64,000 nucleotides of DNA. It comes from Butyrivibrio sp. (GTDB taxonomy: Bacteria > Bacillota > Clostridia > Lachnospirales > Lachnospiraceae). The translations under genes were made by a program, and so were the position numbers. Shown here piece after piece: positions 25,248 through 34,054 of this stretch; the stretch's first letter is position 1; each line of letters starts with the position of its first letter. A model generated the notes under the pieces. The model was given only the letters and a program-made list of their open reading frames with translations. It was not told the DNA's origin and made no database searches. The stretch covers positions 1 through 64,000 of the forward strand of contig SVGA01000017.1 in the NCBI GenBank assembly GCA_015056575.1. The letters are read 5' to 3'.

Positions 25248-26627
25248 TTACTGAGCAAGTACAGCCTGAACGCCTTCGTTCATTGCTGCGATCCCATCGT
25301 CAACACTTACTTCCTCGTTCATGATGAGGTCATGCTGCTCGTTGAGAACTGTCTCGATCTCAGAAGACTTATCGTTGGCGGGCATCTCAAGATAAGTGTG
25401 GCTTGTGATGAGAGCTTCCTTGGAAGCATCGTCTGTAGGGAAGCCGTCCATTGATGCAATGATGTCAACGATGGTCTTGTTGGTCATGGCAGGGATGTTA
25501 CCTGTGGAAGCCATAACCTCCGCACCTTCAGCGCCGCTTACGAACTTAACGAAATCCCATGCTGCATCCTTGTTGGGAGCTGATGTGGGAACTGCAAGAG
25601 CTGTGATTGTTGAAAGTGTGGAACCTGCCTCAACGCCGTCAGCATGAGGATACTTAACAATGCCCCAGTTTGTGCAGTCTGTGTATTCGCCGTCCTTGAT
25701 CTTCTGGATAAGAGTTGCGATGAACCATGATCCCATGTTCATTGTAGCTACGTTGCCCTGAGCAAATGCTGCTGAATAGTGAAGTCCCTGTGTCTTAAGT
25801 GTTGCGTAGTCCATGCAGACACCATCCTTCTGCTGATTAAGAACCATCTCGTAGTAAGGCTTTGTGAAGTCATACTCGCCGTCAACGATGGTGTGCTTGC
25901 CATCAAGGATACCGTCGAGCTGGATCGTTGATCTCCATGTGTGGTAGTGTGATCCGTAAATCTCAGCACCGGGTGTTGTATCTGTAACGCTTCTTGCAAG
26001 GGCGTCATACTGCTCCCAGGTCATGTCGTTTGTGGGATAATCTACGCCGGCCTTATCAAAGATGTCCTTGTTGTAGAAAAGAACCCAGATGTCTGATCTG
26101 AAAGGAAGCTCATAGAGGTTTCCGTCGATGGTCACCTGATCTGTAACGCCGTTGTAGAGTGAAAGATCTACGCCGTCAGCAGCGATACGATCATTGAGGG
26201 GCTCGAGAACGCCCTTGTTTACCAGTGATACGTATCCGGGAACATCCTTGATTGTTACAACATCGAAGTCAGAGCCTGCTCCTGAGAGCTGTGTGCCGAG
26301 AACTGTGCTGTAATCTGTTGATCCAAGATCAACCATCTCAATTGTTACGTTGGGGTGTGCTGCTGTGTAAGCATCGATAAGAGGCTGATAATATACTGTG
26401 CTTGATACATCCCAAAGTGCCCACTTAAGTGTTACAGGCTCATCGGATGCTGTCTCTTCTGCTGCAGGTGCTTCTGTCTGTGCTGGCTCAGCTGCAGGAG
26501 CAGCCTCTGTCTGTGTTTCTGTCTGAACTTCTGCTGCGGGTGCCTGCTCTGCAGCGCTTCCGCATGCTGTGATACTTGCTACAACCATGGTCATGGCAAG
26601 CAAAGAGCTTAAGAATCTCTTTTTCAT
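25248..26627 (-). CDS. Sugar ABC transporter substrate-binding lipoprotein
   Basis: A 459-residue extracytoplasmic binding protein. Residues 1-22 are a lipoprotein signal with lipobox ITAC (Cys22), then an Ala/Glu/Thr-rich linker to about residue 65 and a family 1 binding fold (LKWALWDVSSTVYYQPLIDAY onward). It should bind oligosaccharides of the glycan degraded by the downstream enzymes. GGAGG lies 6 nt upstream of the ATG. First gene of the locus, divergent from the YesM-type sensor, which makes it the likely target of the YesN-type regulator. Confidence 0.93.
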   Translation of the reverse strand: MKKRFLSSLLAMTMVVASITACGSAAEQAPAAEVQTETQTEAAPAAEPAQTEAPAAEETASDEPVTLKWALWDVSSTVYYQPLIDAYTAAHPNVTIEMVDLGSTDYSTVLGTQLSGAGSDFDVVTIKDVPGYVSLVNKGVLEPLNDRIAADGVDLSLYNGVTDQVTIDGNLYELPFRSDIWVLFYNKDIFDKAGVDYPTNDMTWEQYDALARSVTDTTPGAEIYGSHYHTWRSTIQLDGILDGKHTIVDGEYDFTKPYYEMVLNQQKDGVCMDYATLKTQGLHYSAAFAQGNVATMNMGSWFIATLIQKIKDGEYTDCTNWGIVKYPHADGVEAGSTLSTITALAVPTSAPNKDAAWDFVKFVSGAEGAEVMASTGNIPAMTNKTIVDIIASMDGFPTDDASKEALITSHTYLEMPANDKSSEIETVLNEQHDLIMNEEVSVDDGIAAMNEGVQAVLAQ

Positions 26628-26800
26628 GTGTAACCTCCCTCTTTGTAGAACCGCGTTGCGGTATGTTTGTTATGAGAACAGTTTATATTTTCTTTATATT
26701 TGATTGAATGTACTTTCTTTAACTCTTGTTAACAAAAAAATGCAATTTTTTTATATAAAATTGTATTTTCTTATGTTTCCCCCTGCTCTAATATATACCT
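26628..26800. promoter_or_regulatory. Divergent control region of the glycan locus
   Basis: AT-rich 173 bp between the binding-protein and sensor-kinase genes. On the minus strand a weak TTCAAT-17-TAAACT pair could drive the importer operon; just downstream, 26,650-26,662 is a palindrome ACCGC-GTT-GCGGT that may be an operator. On the plus strand TAATAT (26,789-26,794) ends exactly 6 nt before the kinase ATG. The binding site of the AraC-type regulator should be here. Confidence 0.5.
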
Positions 26801-28534
26801 ATGCAGACAAAGAAGCACTCTATCCGTAATAAAATAGTTCTCTGGGCTGTGGGTTTTGCCCTGGTCATCGCCCTTGGTGTTGCCACCGTCAGCCTGGTCC
26901 TTTCCGTAAGGTATCTGAAAGAGAACCAGCAGCAGGCTGCCCTTACAAATATCCATGTTCTTGGAAACACCCTCGATTCCGATATCAACAAGATCCTGAC
27001 CTTTTCCAACTGGATATGCCTTGACAGCACCATCAGCAATTATCTAAGGACCGTGGACAAGGCCTATGCTACAGATGTTCAAACCGGCCGAAAGCTCTCG
27101 GTATCCGCCTGGAATCACCTTACCAACGAATTCAATATAATAGGTGTAAGAAATTCCATAGACAGGGTCGTCATCTCAACTCCCACAGGCAGTCAGTTCC
27201 TTCAGACCATCTCCGTGGGAGATTCCCAGTCGGTGGTGGATGTTCCCATAACCATCATGGACTGCGAGTTCTTCGAGGATCTTATAACCGCTCCTTCCTT
27301 TAAATGGACGGGAATCTACAACAATCCCTTAAGCCGGACCGGAAAGCCAAGACTCCTCCCCATTGTAAGACCCATCTACAGTTCATCCTCACAGGCCACT
27401 ATCGGCTGGCTCTATATAGACATTCCCGTATCGGTCATCACAGATTCTTTAAAGAGTTTCGTCCTCACAGAAGATGATGCTCTCTATATCTCTTTTGACC
27501 GGGGGATAAGCTACCGGTATGTCTCCGGGCAGCTGAAAAGAGACAGTGTCCCCCCGGAAGCGATTTCCTATGTGCTTCCCGACACCGGATGGACCCTGTC
27601 CTATCTCCCCTCAAGAACAGCCCTTGAAGGCAGGCTTCGGTCTTTCGGGCTTCTCATCCTGGGATTTTTCCTGGTGATACTGCTGGCGGGCGTTGTGCTG
27701 AGCATCTTCCTTCAACGCACCATAACCCGCCCCGTAGGGAATCTCATAAGCCGCCTTGATAAGATCGGCCAGGGTGATTTTTCCAGGGATGAAAAGATTG
27801 AGTGGAATAATGAACTTGGTGAGATAGGCCGGGGTATCAACAATCTATCGGAGAACGTAAAAGAGCTGATGGATTCAAGGCTCCAGGATGAGAAAGCCAG
27901 GCATGACCTTGAATATCAGGTGCTTCAGTCCCAGATAAATCCTCACTTTTTGTACAACACCTTAAATACCATCAAGTGGATGGCCACCATTCAGGGCTCC
28001 GAAGGGATCGCGGACATGTCCACCGCTCTCTCAAGGCTAATGAAGAACATAGCAAAGAGCACCGAGGAACTGATCCCACTATCCGATGAGTTTTCTCTGG
28101 TGGATGACTATTTTACCATTATGAAATACCGCTACGGCGGCACCATAGATCTGGAGTATATAACCGATGAGGAGGCCCTTCTGTCCCAGCGGATCAACCG
28201 CTTTTCCCTTCAGCCCATCATAGAAAATGCCATCTTCCACGGCATTGAGCCCAAGGGCAGCGCAGGCCTGATAACGGTCCACACCTACCGGGAAGAAAAC
28301 AATGTTATAATTGATGTTACCGACAACGGCGTTGGAATGAGCAGTGAAGCAATAGAAAAGGTTCTGAGTAAAGAGAGCCAGAGTTCTACCGAATTCTTCA
28401 GGCAGATCGGTATCTACAACGTCAATGAAAGAATAAAATATGCCCATGGCAGCAAATACGGGATAAGGATAATCAGTGAGGAAAACAAATATACCACCAT
28501 GAGATTTGTCCTGCCCTTTAACGAGGAACTCTAA
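26801..28534 (+). CDS. YesM-type sensor histidine kinase
   Basis: A 577-residue membrane kinase: segment 1 at about 13-33, an extracellular sensor domain (about 35-280), segment 2 at about 285-310, HAMP (about 310-365), His_kinase domain with phospho-acceptor His in QSQINPHFLYNTLN (about 385) and a C-terminal ATPase with DNGVGMS. It is expected to sense the glycan or its importer and phosphorylate the adjacent regulator. The ATG at 26,801 is the only possible start because TAA lies in frame 12 nt upstream. There is no ribosome binding site, and a -10 hexamer ends 6 nt before it, so the message may be leaderless. Confidence 0.92.
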   Translation: MQTKKHSIRNKIVLWAVGFALVIALGVATVSLVLSVRYLKENQQQAALTNIHVLGNTLDSDINKILTFSNWICLDSTISNYLRTVDKAYATDVQTGRKLSVSAWNHLTNEFNIIGVRNSIDRVVISTPTGSQFLQTISVGDSQSVVDVPITIMDCEFFEDLITAPSFKWTGIYNNPLSRTGKPRLLPIVRPIYSSSSQATIGWLYIDIPVSVITDSLKSFVLTEDDALYISFDRGISYRYVSGQLKRDSVPPEAISYVLPDTGWTLSYLPSRTALEGRLRSFGLLILGFFLVILLAGVVLSIFLQRTITRPVGNLISRLDKIGQGDFSRDEKIEWNNELGEIGRGINNLSENVKELMDSRLQDEKARHDLEYQVLQSQINPHFLYNTLNTIKWMATIQGSEGIADMSTALSRLMKNIAKSTEELIPLSDEFSLVDDYFTIMKYRYGGTIDLEYITDEEALLSQRINRFSLQPIIENAIFHGIEPKGSAGLITVHTYREENNVIIDVTDNGVGMSSEAIEKVLSKESQSSTEFFRQIGIYNVNERIKYAHGSKYGIRIISEENKYTTMRFVLPFNEEL

Positions 28535-29820
28535 TGTACAGGTTATTAATTGTGGATGATGAGCCCCTGGTCCAGATTGGTCTTAAGACCATGCTGGCCA
28601 AGGATCACGCAGACAAAATAGATATAGTCGGAACCGCCTCCAACGGTCAGGAGGCCTGGGACATCATTTCAGAGGATCCCCCGGATATTGTGATCGCAGA
28701 TATCAGGATGCCTGTGATGACAGGGCTGGAGCTCCTCAATAAGTCCCACAACAAATACGGCACGGTTCCTGCCTTCATCATGCTCACCGCCTACGAGGAA
28801 TTTGAAATGGCCCGTCAGGCCCTGGTGTGCGAAGCAGTGGATTATCTGGTAAAGATAGAACTTAATCCCGCTACTCTTTCAGCCGCAATCGACAAGGCCA
28901 TTGCCCGTGTTGATGAGGAAAAGCCTTCTTCCAACAGCGCAGACACTCATGCCCAAAGCTCTCTTGATGATCTCAGGCAGAAGTTCATGCTCAAGCTCTT
29001 CAATCATCTCATAACATCCAAAGAAGATCTTTTAAGCCAGGCTGCCGACCTCAACCTGTCCTTTGACTACAACAGATATATCGTGGTCTACGGACAGATA
29101 AGCTCGGCCACTGCTCCCAGAGAGGACTCCTACTCCGCACAGGCTCTGGATGTGTACAACTCCAGCATCGGCATGGCCAGAGAGATCATCTCCCGCCACG
29201 CTCCCTGCAGCATTGTCTCCATCGACCTTAAGCACTTCGCAGTGATCTTCTATTTCACGGAGGACGATCCCGTGGCAGGCACCATGGACCTTATCACCGA
29301 GGCTCTGGAAAATGCCCGCACCATGATAACCAGCTACTTTAAGACAACCCTGACCTTCGGCATAGGCTCTGCTGTTTCCACTCCCATGGACATTGCAGTC
29401 TCCTTCGACGAAGCAAAGACCGCCCAGCAGCAGGCCGATGACACACAGCCTGTAAGGCTCTTTAGCCACATCGTCGGCAGCAACCGCCGCTCCGGCAAGG
29501 ACAAGCTCATCGGTGCGATCCAGGAATATATAGACGAAAACTTAAACGGAAAGCTCCAGCTCAACGAGGTCGCCGAAGTCTTCGGCCTCTCTCCTGCTTA
29601 CCTCTCAGTGCTGTTTAAGAAGAACACCGAGACAGGCTTCTCCGAATACGTTTATACCAAAAAAATAGACCGGGCCAAGCAGATGCTTTTGTCCGGCGAT
29701 ATGAAGATCTATGAAGTGGCTGATGCCCTTGGCTTTGAATCCGCCTATTATTTTTCCAAGGTATTCAAAAAAGTTGACGGCCACAGCCCCAGGGAATACA
29801 TACAAAGTAAGAGCAATTAA
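28534..29820 (+). CDS. YesN-type response regulator, AraC family
   Basis: A 428-residue regulator: receiver domain (about 1-125) with the acid pair IVDDE, phospho-acceptor Asp56 in IADIRMP and conserved Lys near 105; a middle region; and a C-terminal AraC-type DNA-binding domain (about 325-428) with two helix-turn-helix units and closing FSKVFKKVDGHSPREY. It overlaps the kinase stop by one base (TAATG), so translation is coupled. It probably activates the divergent importer-enzyme operon. Confidence 0.94.
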   Translation: MYRLLIVDDEPLVQIGLKTMLAKDHADKIDIVGTASNGQEAWDIISEDPPDIVIADIRMPVMTGLELLNKSHNKYGTVPAFIMLTAYEEFEMARQALVCEAVDYLVKIELNPATLSAAIDKAIARVDEEKPSSNSADTHAQSSLDDLRQKFMLKLFNHLITSKEDLLSQAADLNLSFDYNRYIVVYGQISSATAPREDSYSAQALDVYNSSIGMAREIISRHAPCSIVSIDLKHFAVIFYFTEDDPVAGTMDLITEALENARTMITSYFKTTLTFGIGSAVSTPMDIAVSFDEAKTAQQQADDTQPVRLFSHIVGSNRRSGKDKLIGAIQEYIDENLNGKLQLNEVAEVFGLSPAYLSVLFKKNTETGFSEYVYTKKIDRAKQMLLSGDMKIYEVADALGFESAYYFSKVFKKVDGHSPREYIQSKSN

Positions 29821-29824
29821 AAAC

Positions 29825-29880
29825 AGCCTGAAGCCGGGAATGCAAAGCATCTGCTTGCCCCTGGCTTCAGGCTTTTTATT
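29825..29880. terminator. Terminator between YesN-type gene and AAA+ gene
   Basis: An 11-bp stem AGCCTGAAGCC/GGCTTCAGGCT with a long loop, A-rich before and TTTTTATT after. It serves two convergent genes. Confidence 0.8.
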
Positions 29881-29886
29881 AATATA

Positions 29887-31158
29887 TTATTCTTCTGTTT
29901 CAGCTGTGGTTTCTGCTGTGGTTTCGCTGCTCCCGGAGGTATCGGAAGTTTCGCTCTCTTCCTTTGCCTCTTCGCCGCAGGCCTCTTCCATTCCGGCTTC
30001 AGGAACCTTAACTTCCTCAACGTCCTCCTTGAGGTCCTCCATGAGGATGGTCATCATATCCTCATTGGTGGGGTTCTCAATGCCTGCAATCCTGCGGGCC
30101 TGATTGGTGATGATCTCCTCGAAGAGGTTTCTCACCTCTCTGGCGTTGGCGAAGTTGTCGATGTTCTCTATCTTTCTGGCGGTGATAAGCGCCCTTACCT
30201 GGCGCATCACGTCTTCTGCCACAATATAATCATACTTCTTGCAGTTCATCTCAAAGATCTGCTGCAGCTCGTCGATATTGTAGTCCGGGAACTCAATATA
30301 CTTGTTGAATCTGGACTTCAGTCCCGGGTTGCTCTCGATGAACTTCCTCATGGGCTCTGTGTAGCCTGCCACGATAACAACAAAGTCGTCTCTGTTGTCC
30401 TCCATGGCCTTGAGGATGGTATCAATGGCCTCCTGTCCGAAGGCATCGTCCTTCTGGGCAAGAGCATAGGCCTCATCAATAAACAGCACGCCGCCCTTTG
30501 CCTTGGCGATCTGCTCCTGGGTCTTGAGGGCTGTCTGTCCGACATAGCCTGCTACCAGGCCGGATCTGTCAACTTCTATGAGCTGTCCCTTGGACAATAC
30601 ACCAATCTGCTTATATATCTGAGCAATTATCCTTGCTACTGTAGTCTTTCCTGTTCCGGGGTTTCCGGTAAATACCAGATGAAGTGATACGGGAACGGAT
30701 TTCAGTCCCTGTTCCTTTCTGGCCTTCTGAACCTTGACGAAAGCCGTCAGCTCTTTTACATCTGCCTTGATAGTGGTAAGGCCGATGAGCTTATCCAGGG
30801 CTTCCATGGGATCCTCTTCCGGCTCCTTGGGCTTCTCTTCCTCTTTGGGCTTAAGATTGGCATCCGCAGCGAAAAGAGCCTGTGCCTCCCTTAAGGCTTC
30901 GTTGGCATCCTTCACGGGGTCTTTATCAAGAGCTCCTGCTCCCGGTCCCATAGAGCCTGCTCCGGTCTGTCCTGCCGGCGGCGGATTAACCCCGCTGCCG
31001 GCGCTGCCGGCCGGACTGCTGCCTGCAGAACTTCCGCTTCCTGTAGTACCTGTTCCTGTAAAGAAATCCCCATACAGGCTCCCCAACAGGTCTTTTTGCA
31101 TATTTGTTATCTTCTGAAGTGTCTCCAGTTCTTTATCTCTTTTCATACCGTTTCCCAT
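29887..31158 (-). CDS. CbxX/SpoVK-type AAA+ ATPase
   Basis: A 423-residue AAA+ protein. After a short helical N-terminus comes a Gly/Ser/Pro-rich linker (about 30-80), an acidic/Lys-rich region, then the ATPase (about 130-370) with Walker A GNPGTGKTT, Walker B GVLFIDEAYAL and the sensor region GYTEPMRKF of the CbxX/CfqX group that includes SpoVK. The C-terminal 45 residues are Glu/Ser/Thr-rich. Substrate unknown. The start overlaps the stop codon of the upstream secreted protein gene (TGATG); an ATG at 31,146 after GGGAAAC is an alternative. Coupling to a secreted glycosidase-like protein is unexpected for this family. Confidence 0.82.
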   Translation of the reverse strand: MGNGMKRDKELETLQKITNMQKDLLGSLYGDFFTGTGTTGSGSSAGSSPAGSAGSGVNPPPAGQTGAGSMGPGAGALDKDPVKDANEALREAQALFAADANLKPKEEEKPKEPEEDPMEALDKLIGLTTIKADVKELTAFVKVQKARKEQGLKSVPVSLHLVFTGNPGTGKTTVARIIAQIYKQIGVLSKGQLIEVDRSGLVAGYVGQTALKTQEQIAKAKGGVLFIDEAYALAQKDDAFGQEAIDTILKAMEDNRDDFVVIVAGYTEPMRKFIESNPGLKSRFNKYIEFPDYNIDELQQIFEMNCKKYDYIVAEDVMRQVRALITARKIENIDNFANAREVRNLFEEIITNQARRIAGIENPTNEDMMTILMEDLKEDVEEVKVPEAGMEEACGEEAKEESETSDTSGSSETTAETTAETEE

Positions 31159-32804
31159 CAATCGTTCAGGAACCATCCGTTTCTGGAGAGGAAGGTCCTG
31201 GTTGTTACAAGTGCATCTACATTCTGGCCGATTATCTCGGAGGCCTTTGCCTTATAGGGGGCCGCATTTGCTGTTCCCAGATTCTTGTAGAAATCGTAGG
31301 ACATCTTCTTGCTGCCGTCCAGGTTCTTAAGTCCCTGAGCTATATGACTCTCCATCTCATGAGCATCATCGGTCTCTCTAAAGAGAATGAAGCTTGTGAT
31401 GTAGGGATTGTTCTCTGCCATTGTGTATGCGTAGGTGATGGACGCAGCCTGAGCATCCTCCCCAAAGCTTGAGGTGTAGCCGATCTCTGAAAGGGAGATC
31501 TGCCTTACCGCGCCGCTGGGACTAAGGAACGAAGGCTGGCACATATAATCCGTAAGGATATAGATGTTCTCCATGGTGATATAAGGAGTCGCCAGGGTTG
31601 TGTTCACGTACTGTGCCTGCTGCTTCCATGCGTAAGGGTCAAACAAAGGTGCGTTATAGGGGTGAACCGAAAGTGACCAGTCAACATTACCCTCTCTTAC
31701 CATGTAGTAATTGAATCTGTCCAGATAGTCCTTGGAAAGGAAGCATCCGGGATTGGATTTCCTCTGCCATTCCTGGTCAAAAGAGGTATAGATGCGGGCA
31801 TTTGCATTGACAGCCTTTATCTCGTTGTAGAAGATACGGAAGGCCTTAACATACTCGCTTACATTGAGCTCAATGTTGGTCGAGTTCATGTAATACCACT
31901 CTGTCCTTGCGTTAACCTCATTGCCAACTACCCAGTTGTCTACAACGCCGTAGGCGCCGGAATATCTCTGAGCCAGGAAAGCTGCGATGGCCTTAAGGTG
32001 CTGCGTACCGCCGTCCTCCTTGGTATTCATGGCATATCCGGGACAGACATGAGCATCCCTTGAAAGAGGGTGGATAAGATCCGCTCCTGCTGCTGTCTTG
32101 TTGTTAAGGACTGTCATTGTAAGCTGGAAATTATTGGCTGTGCACCAGCGAACAAAGCCGTCATACTGTGCAAGAGCGGCACCGTTGAACTGATAATCCA
32201 CTCCGTTGTAGTTAAATCCGATGGTCTGTGAGGGATCCGGAGCAGGTCCCACAATATCTCCCATGTAAAGGTTATATACGATCTGAGCAATACCAAGATC
32301 CTTGAAAGTTGCAACATCAGTACTGTTGGGAAGGATCCCCTTCATGCCGTGGTCATTCCTTGGCTTTGTCTGAGTGGCAATCGCCTCGGGATTTGTGATG
32401 TAGTGCTCATCACTGACCTGGATCATTGATCCGCCGCTCTTAACCGCAACCAGGAACTTCTTGCTAAGGTTAGATCCTGCGCCGTAGTAACCCAGCGGAA
32501 AAGTAAAGGTGGCATTTGCCGATACAGGCGCTGTTGCCACGACAGTACCAACACACCCGTCCTGATAAACCTCATCCGAATACAGATAGTACTGTCCGTC
32601 AGAGGATCCGGGAACCGATGATGCCGAAACATTGACCACAACATTTCCCCCGGAGATCACACAGGAATTGATGCTTACAGGTCTTCCTGCTGCCTCTGCA
32701 ACTTCTCCCCGGTGCCCGGTAAATTCTCCTGCGCCGAAAGAAGCAACGACTACGGTAGCAGCTGCCATGAATCCTGCGATGACTCTTTTCATAACACTCT
32801 TCAT
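31158..32804 (-). CDS. Secreted DUF5722 glycosidase-like protein
   Basis: A 548-residue exported protein. Residues 1 to about 39 are a signal peptide ending AEAAG. Residues about 40-140 form a beta-rich module. From about 150 there is a TIM-barrel-like domain resembling DUF5722: VVGNEVNAR near 295 and LSEIGYTS near 445 sit where clan GH-A enzymes carry acid/base and nucleophile Glu. A glycan hydrolase role is therefore likely but unproven. GGAGG lies 10 nt before the ATG. No membrane anchor or sortase motif is visible. Confidence 0.78.
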   Translation of the reverse strand: MKSVMKRVIAGFMAAATVVVASFGAGEFTGHRGEVAEAAGRPVSINSCVISGGNVVVNVSASSVPGSSDGQYYLYSDEVYQDGCVGTVVATAPVSANATFTFPLGYYGAGSNLSKKFLVAVKSGGSMIQVSDEHYITNPEAIATQTKPRNDHGMKGILPNSTDVATFKDLGIAQIVYNLYMGDIVGPAPDPSQTIGFNYNGVDYQFNGAALAQYDGFVRWCTANNFQLTMTVLNNKTAAGADLIHPLSRDAHVCPGYAMNTKEDGGTQHLKAIAAFLAQRYSGAYGVVDNWVVGNEVNARTEWYYMNSTNIELNVSEYVKAFRIFYNEIKAVNANARIYTSFDQEWQRKSNPGCFLSKDYLDRFNYYMVREGNVDWSLSVHPYNAPLFDPYAWKQQAQYVNTTLATPYITMENIYILTDYMCQPSFLSPSGAVRQISLSEIGYTSSFGEDAQAASITYAYTMAENNPYITSFILFRETDDAHEMESHIAQGLKNLDGSKKMSYDFYKNLGTANAAPYKAKASEIIGQNVDALVTTRTFLSRNGWFLND

Positions 32805-32830
32805 TCTAAACTACCTCCACATTATTTCGC

Positions 32831-34027
32831 TTAAGCCTTAACTATGGCATCGGCAAAAATGTTAAGTGCATTCTCATCCGAAGCATGGAGCGCACTCTTT
32901 ATTGTCAAAGTCTCTTCCAGAATGGTTACATTCTTGAGCTGTGACAGCTTATCAGTCATGAGCTTAACCGTTACCGGAGCCCATGTTCCGTTCTGCCCCA
33001 GAGCAAATACTCTGTTCTGTACCCCAAGAGCTGCCATATCGGAAAGGAAATTCTCCATAGGGGTATAAATGCCGTTGTTGTAGGTGGGGCATATCAGAAC
33101 AATTTTGCGGCAGCGCCACACTTCTCCGATAAGATAGGATACATCGGTGCCGGAAACATCATAAACACGTACGTTTCCTCCACTCTTGCTCCGAAGAGAC
33201 GCCGCAACTGCCTCAGCAGCGCTGGCGGTGTGGCCGTAAAGACTACCGTATACTACTATAGCATCATCCGATTCAAATTCATAGGTGCTCCATTTATTAT
33301 ATTTGTCCAGAAACCACGCCAGATCCTTTCTCCACACCGGGCCGTGAAGGGGCAGTATCATGCCGATATCAAGGCCTGCAGCCTTCTTGAGGACTGCCTG
33401 CACCTGGACGCCGTACTTTCCGACGATATTGGCATAGTATCTCCTTGCGGAGGGGAGAAAATCTTTCTCAAAGTCGTACTCATCCGCAAAAAGCCCGCCA
33501 TCCAGCGCTCCGAAGGTTCCAAAGGCATCTGCCGACAAAAGAGCCTTTGAAGCTTCATCATAGGCAAATAAAACCTCAGGCCAGTGTACCATGGGCGCAG
33601 CCACAAACTTAAAGGTATGTTTTCCCGTGGAAAGGGTATCACCTTCCTTAACCTCAAGCCTCTTAAAGCCCGCGGCCTCAGGGAAGAACTGCTCCATAAA
33701 GGTAAAGGTCTGCTTACTGCCCACAACCGTAACCTCAGGGAAAAGAGCTGCCACATTGGCGATCTGTGAGCAATGATCCGGTTCCATATGAAGCACAACC
33801 AGGTAATCCAGCTTTTTTCCCGAAAGAGCTTCCCCCAGATTCTCCAGGTACTGATCTGCCACAGATATATCTGCCGTATCAAACACCGCGGTCTTCTCAT
33901 CGTCTATAAAATAGCTGTTATAGGACACTCCCTCGGGAATGGGAAAGATATTCTCAAACCTTTCCAGGCGTCTGTCGCTTCCTCCTATCCAGTAAATTCC
34001 GTCTGTAACTTTCCTGATACCTTTCAT
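32831..34027 (-). CDS. Flavodiiron protein (FprA-type oxygen/NO reductase)
   Basis: A 398-residue cytosolic A-type flavoprotein. The N-terminal metallo-beta-lactamase domain (about 1-245) carries the diiron ligands HMEPDH, and later DAFGTFG and the terminal His in LPLHGPV. The C-terminal flavodoxin domain (about 255-398) has the FMN loop YGSLYGHTASAA. It reduces oxygen to water, or NO to N2O, protecting an anaerobe. Electrons normally come from rubredoxin or a flavin reductase; a flavin-reductase-like gene is nearby at 38.5 kb. No rubredoxin domain is fused. Confidence 0.93.
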   Translation of the reverse strand: MKGIRKVTDGIYWIGGSDRRLERFENIFPIPEGVSYNSYFIDDEKTAVFDTADISVADQYLENLGEALSGKKLDYLVVLHMEPDHCSQIANVAALFPEVTVVGSKQTFTFMEQFFPEAAGFKRLEVKEGDTLSTGKHTFKFVAAPMVHWPEVLFAYDEASKALLSADAFGTFGALDGGLFADEYDFEKDFLPSARRYYANIVGKYGVQVQAVLKKAAGLDIGMILPLHGPVWRKDLAWFLDKYNKWSTYEFESDDAIVVYGSLYGHTASAAEAVAASLRSKSGGNVRVYDVSGTDVSYLIGEVWRCRKIVLICPTYNNGIYTPMENFLSDMAALGVQNRVFALGQNGTWAPVTVKLMTDKLSQLKNVTILEETLTIKSALHASDENALNIFADAIVKA

Positions 34028-34054
34028 AAGTGATTCTTCTCCTCTCGATAATAA

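Noticed and set aside
22980..25500. Possible ATPase subunit for the sugar importer
   Set aside because: No Walker motifs occur near the importer; the ATPase must be encoded elsewhere.
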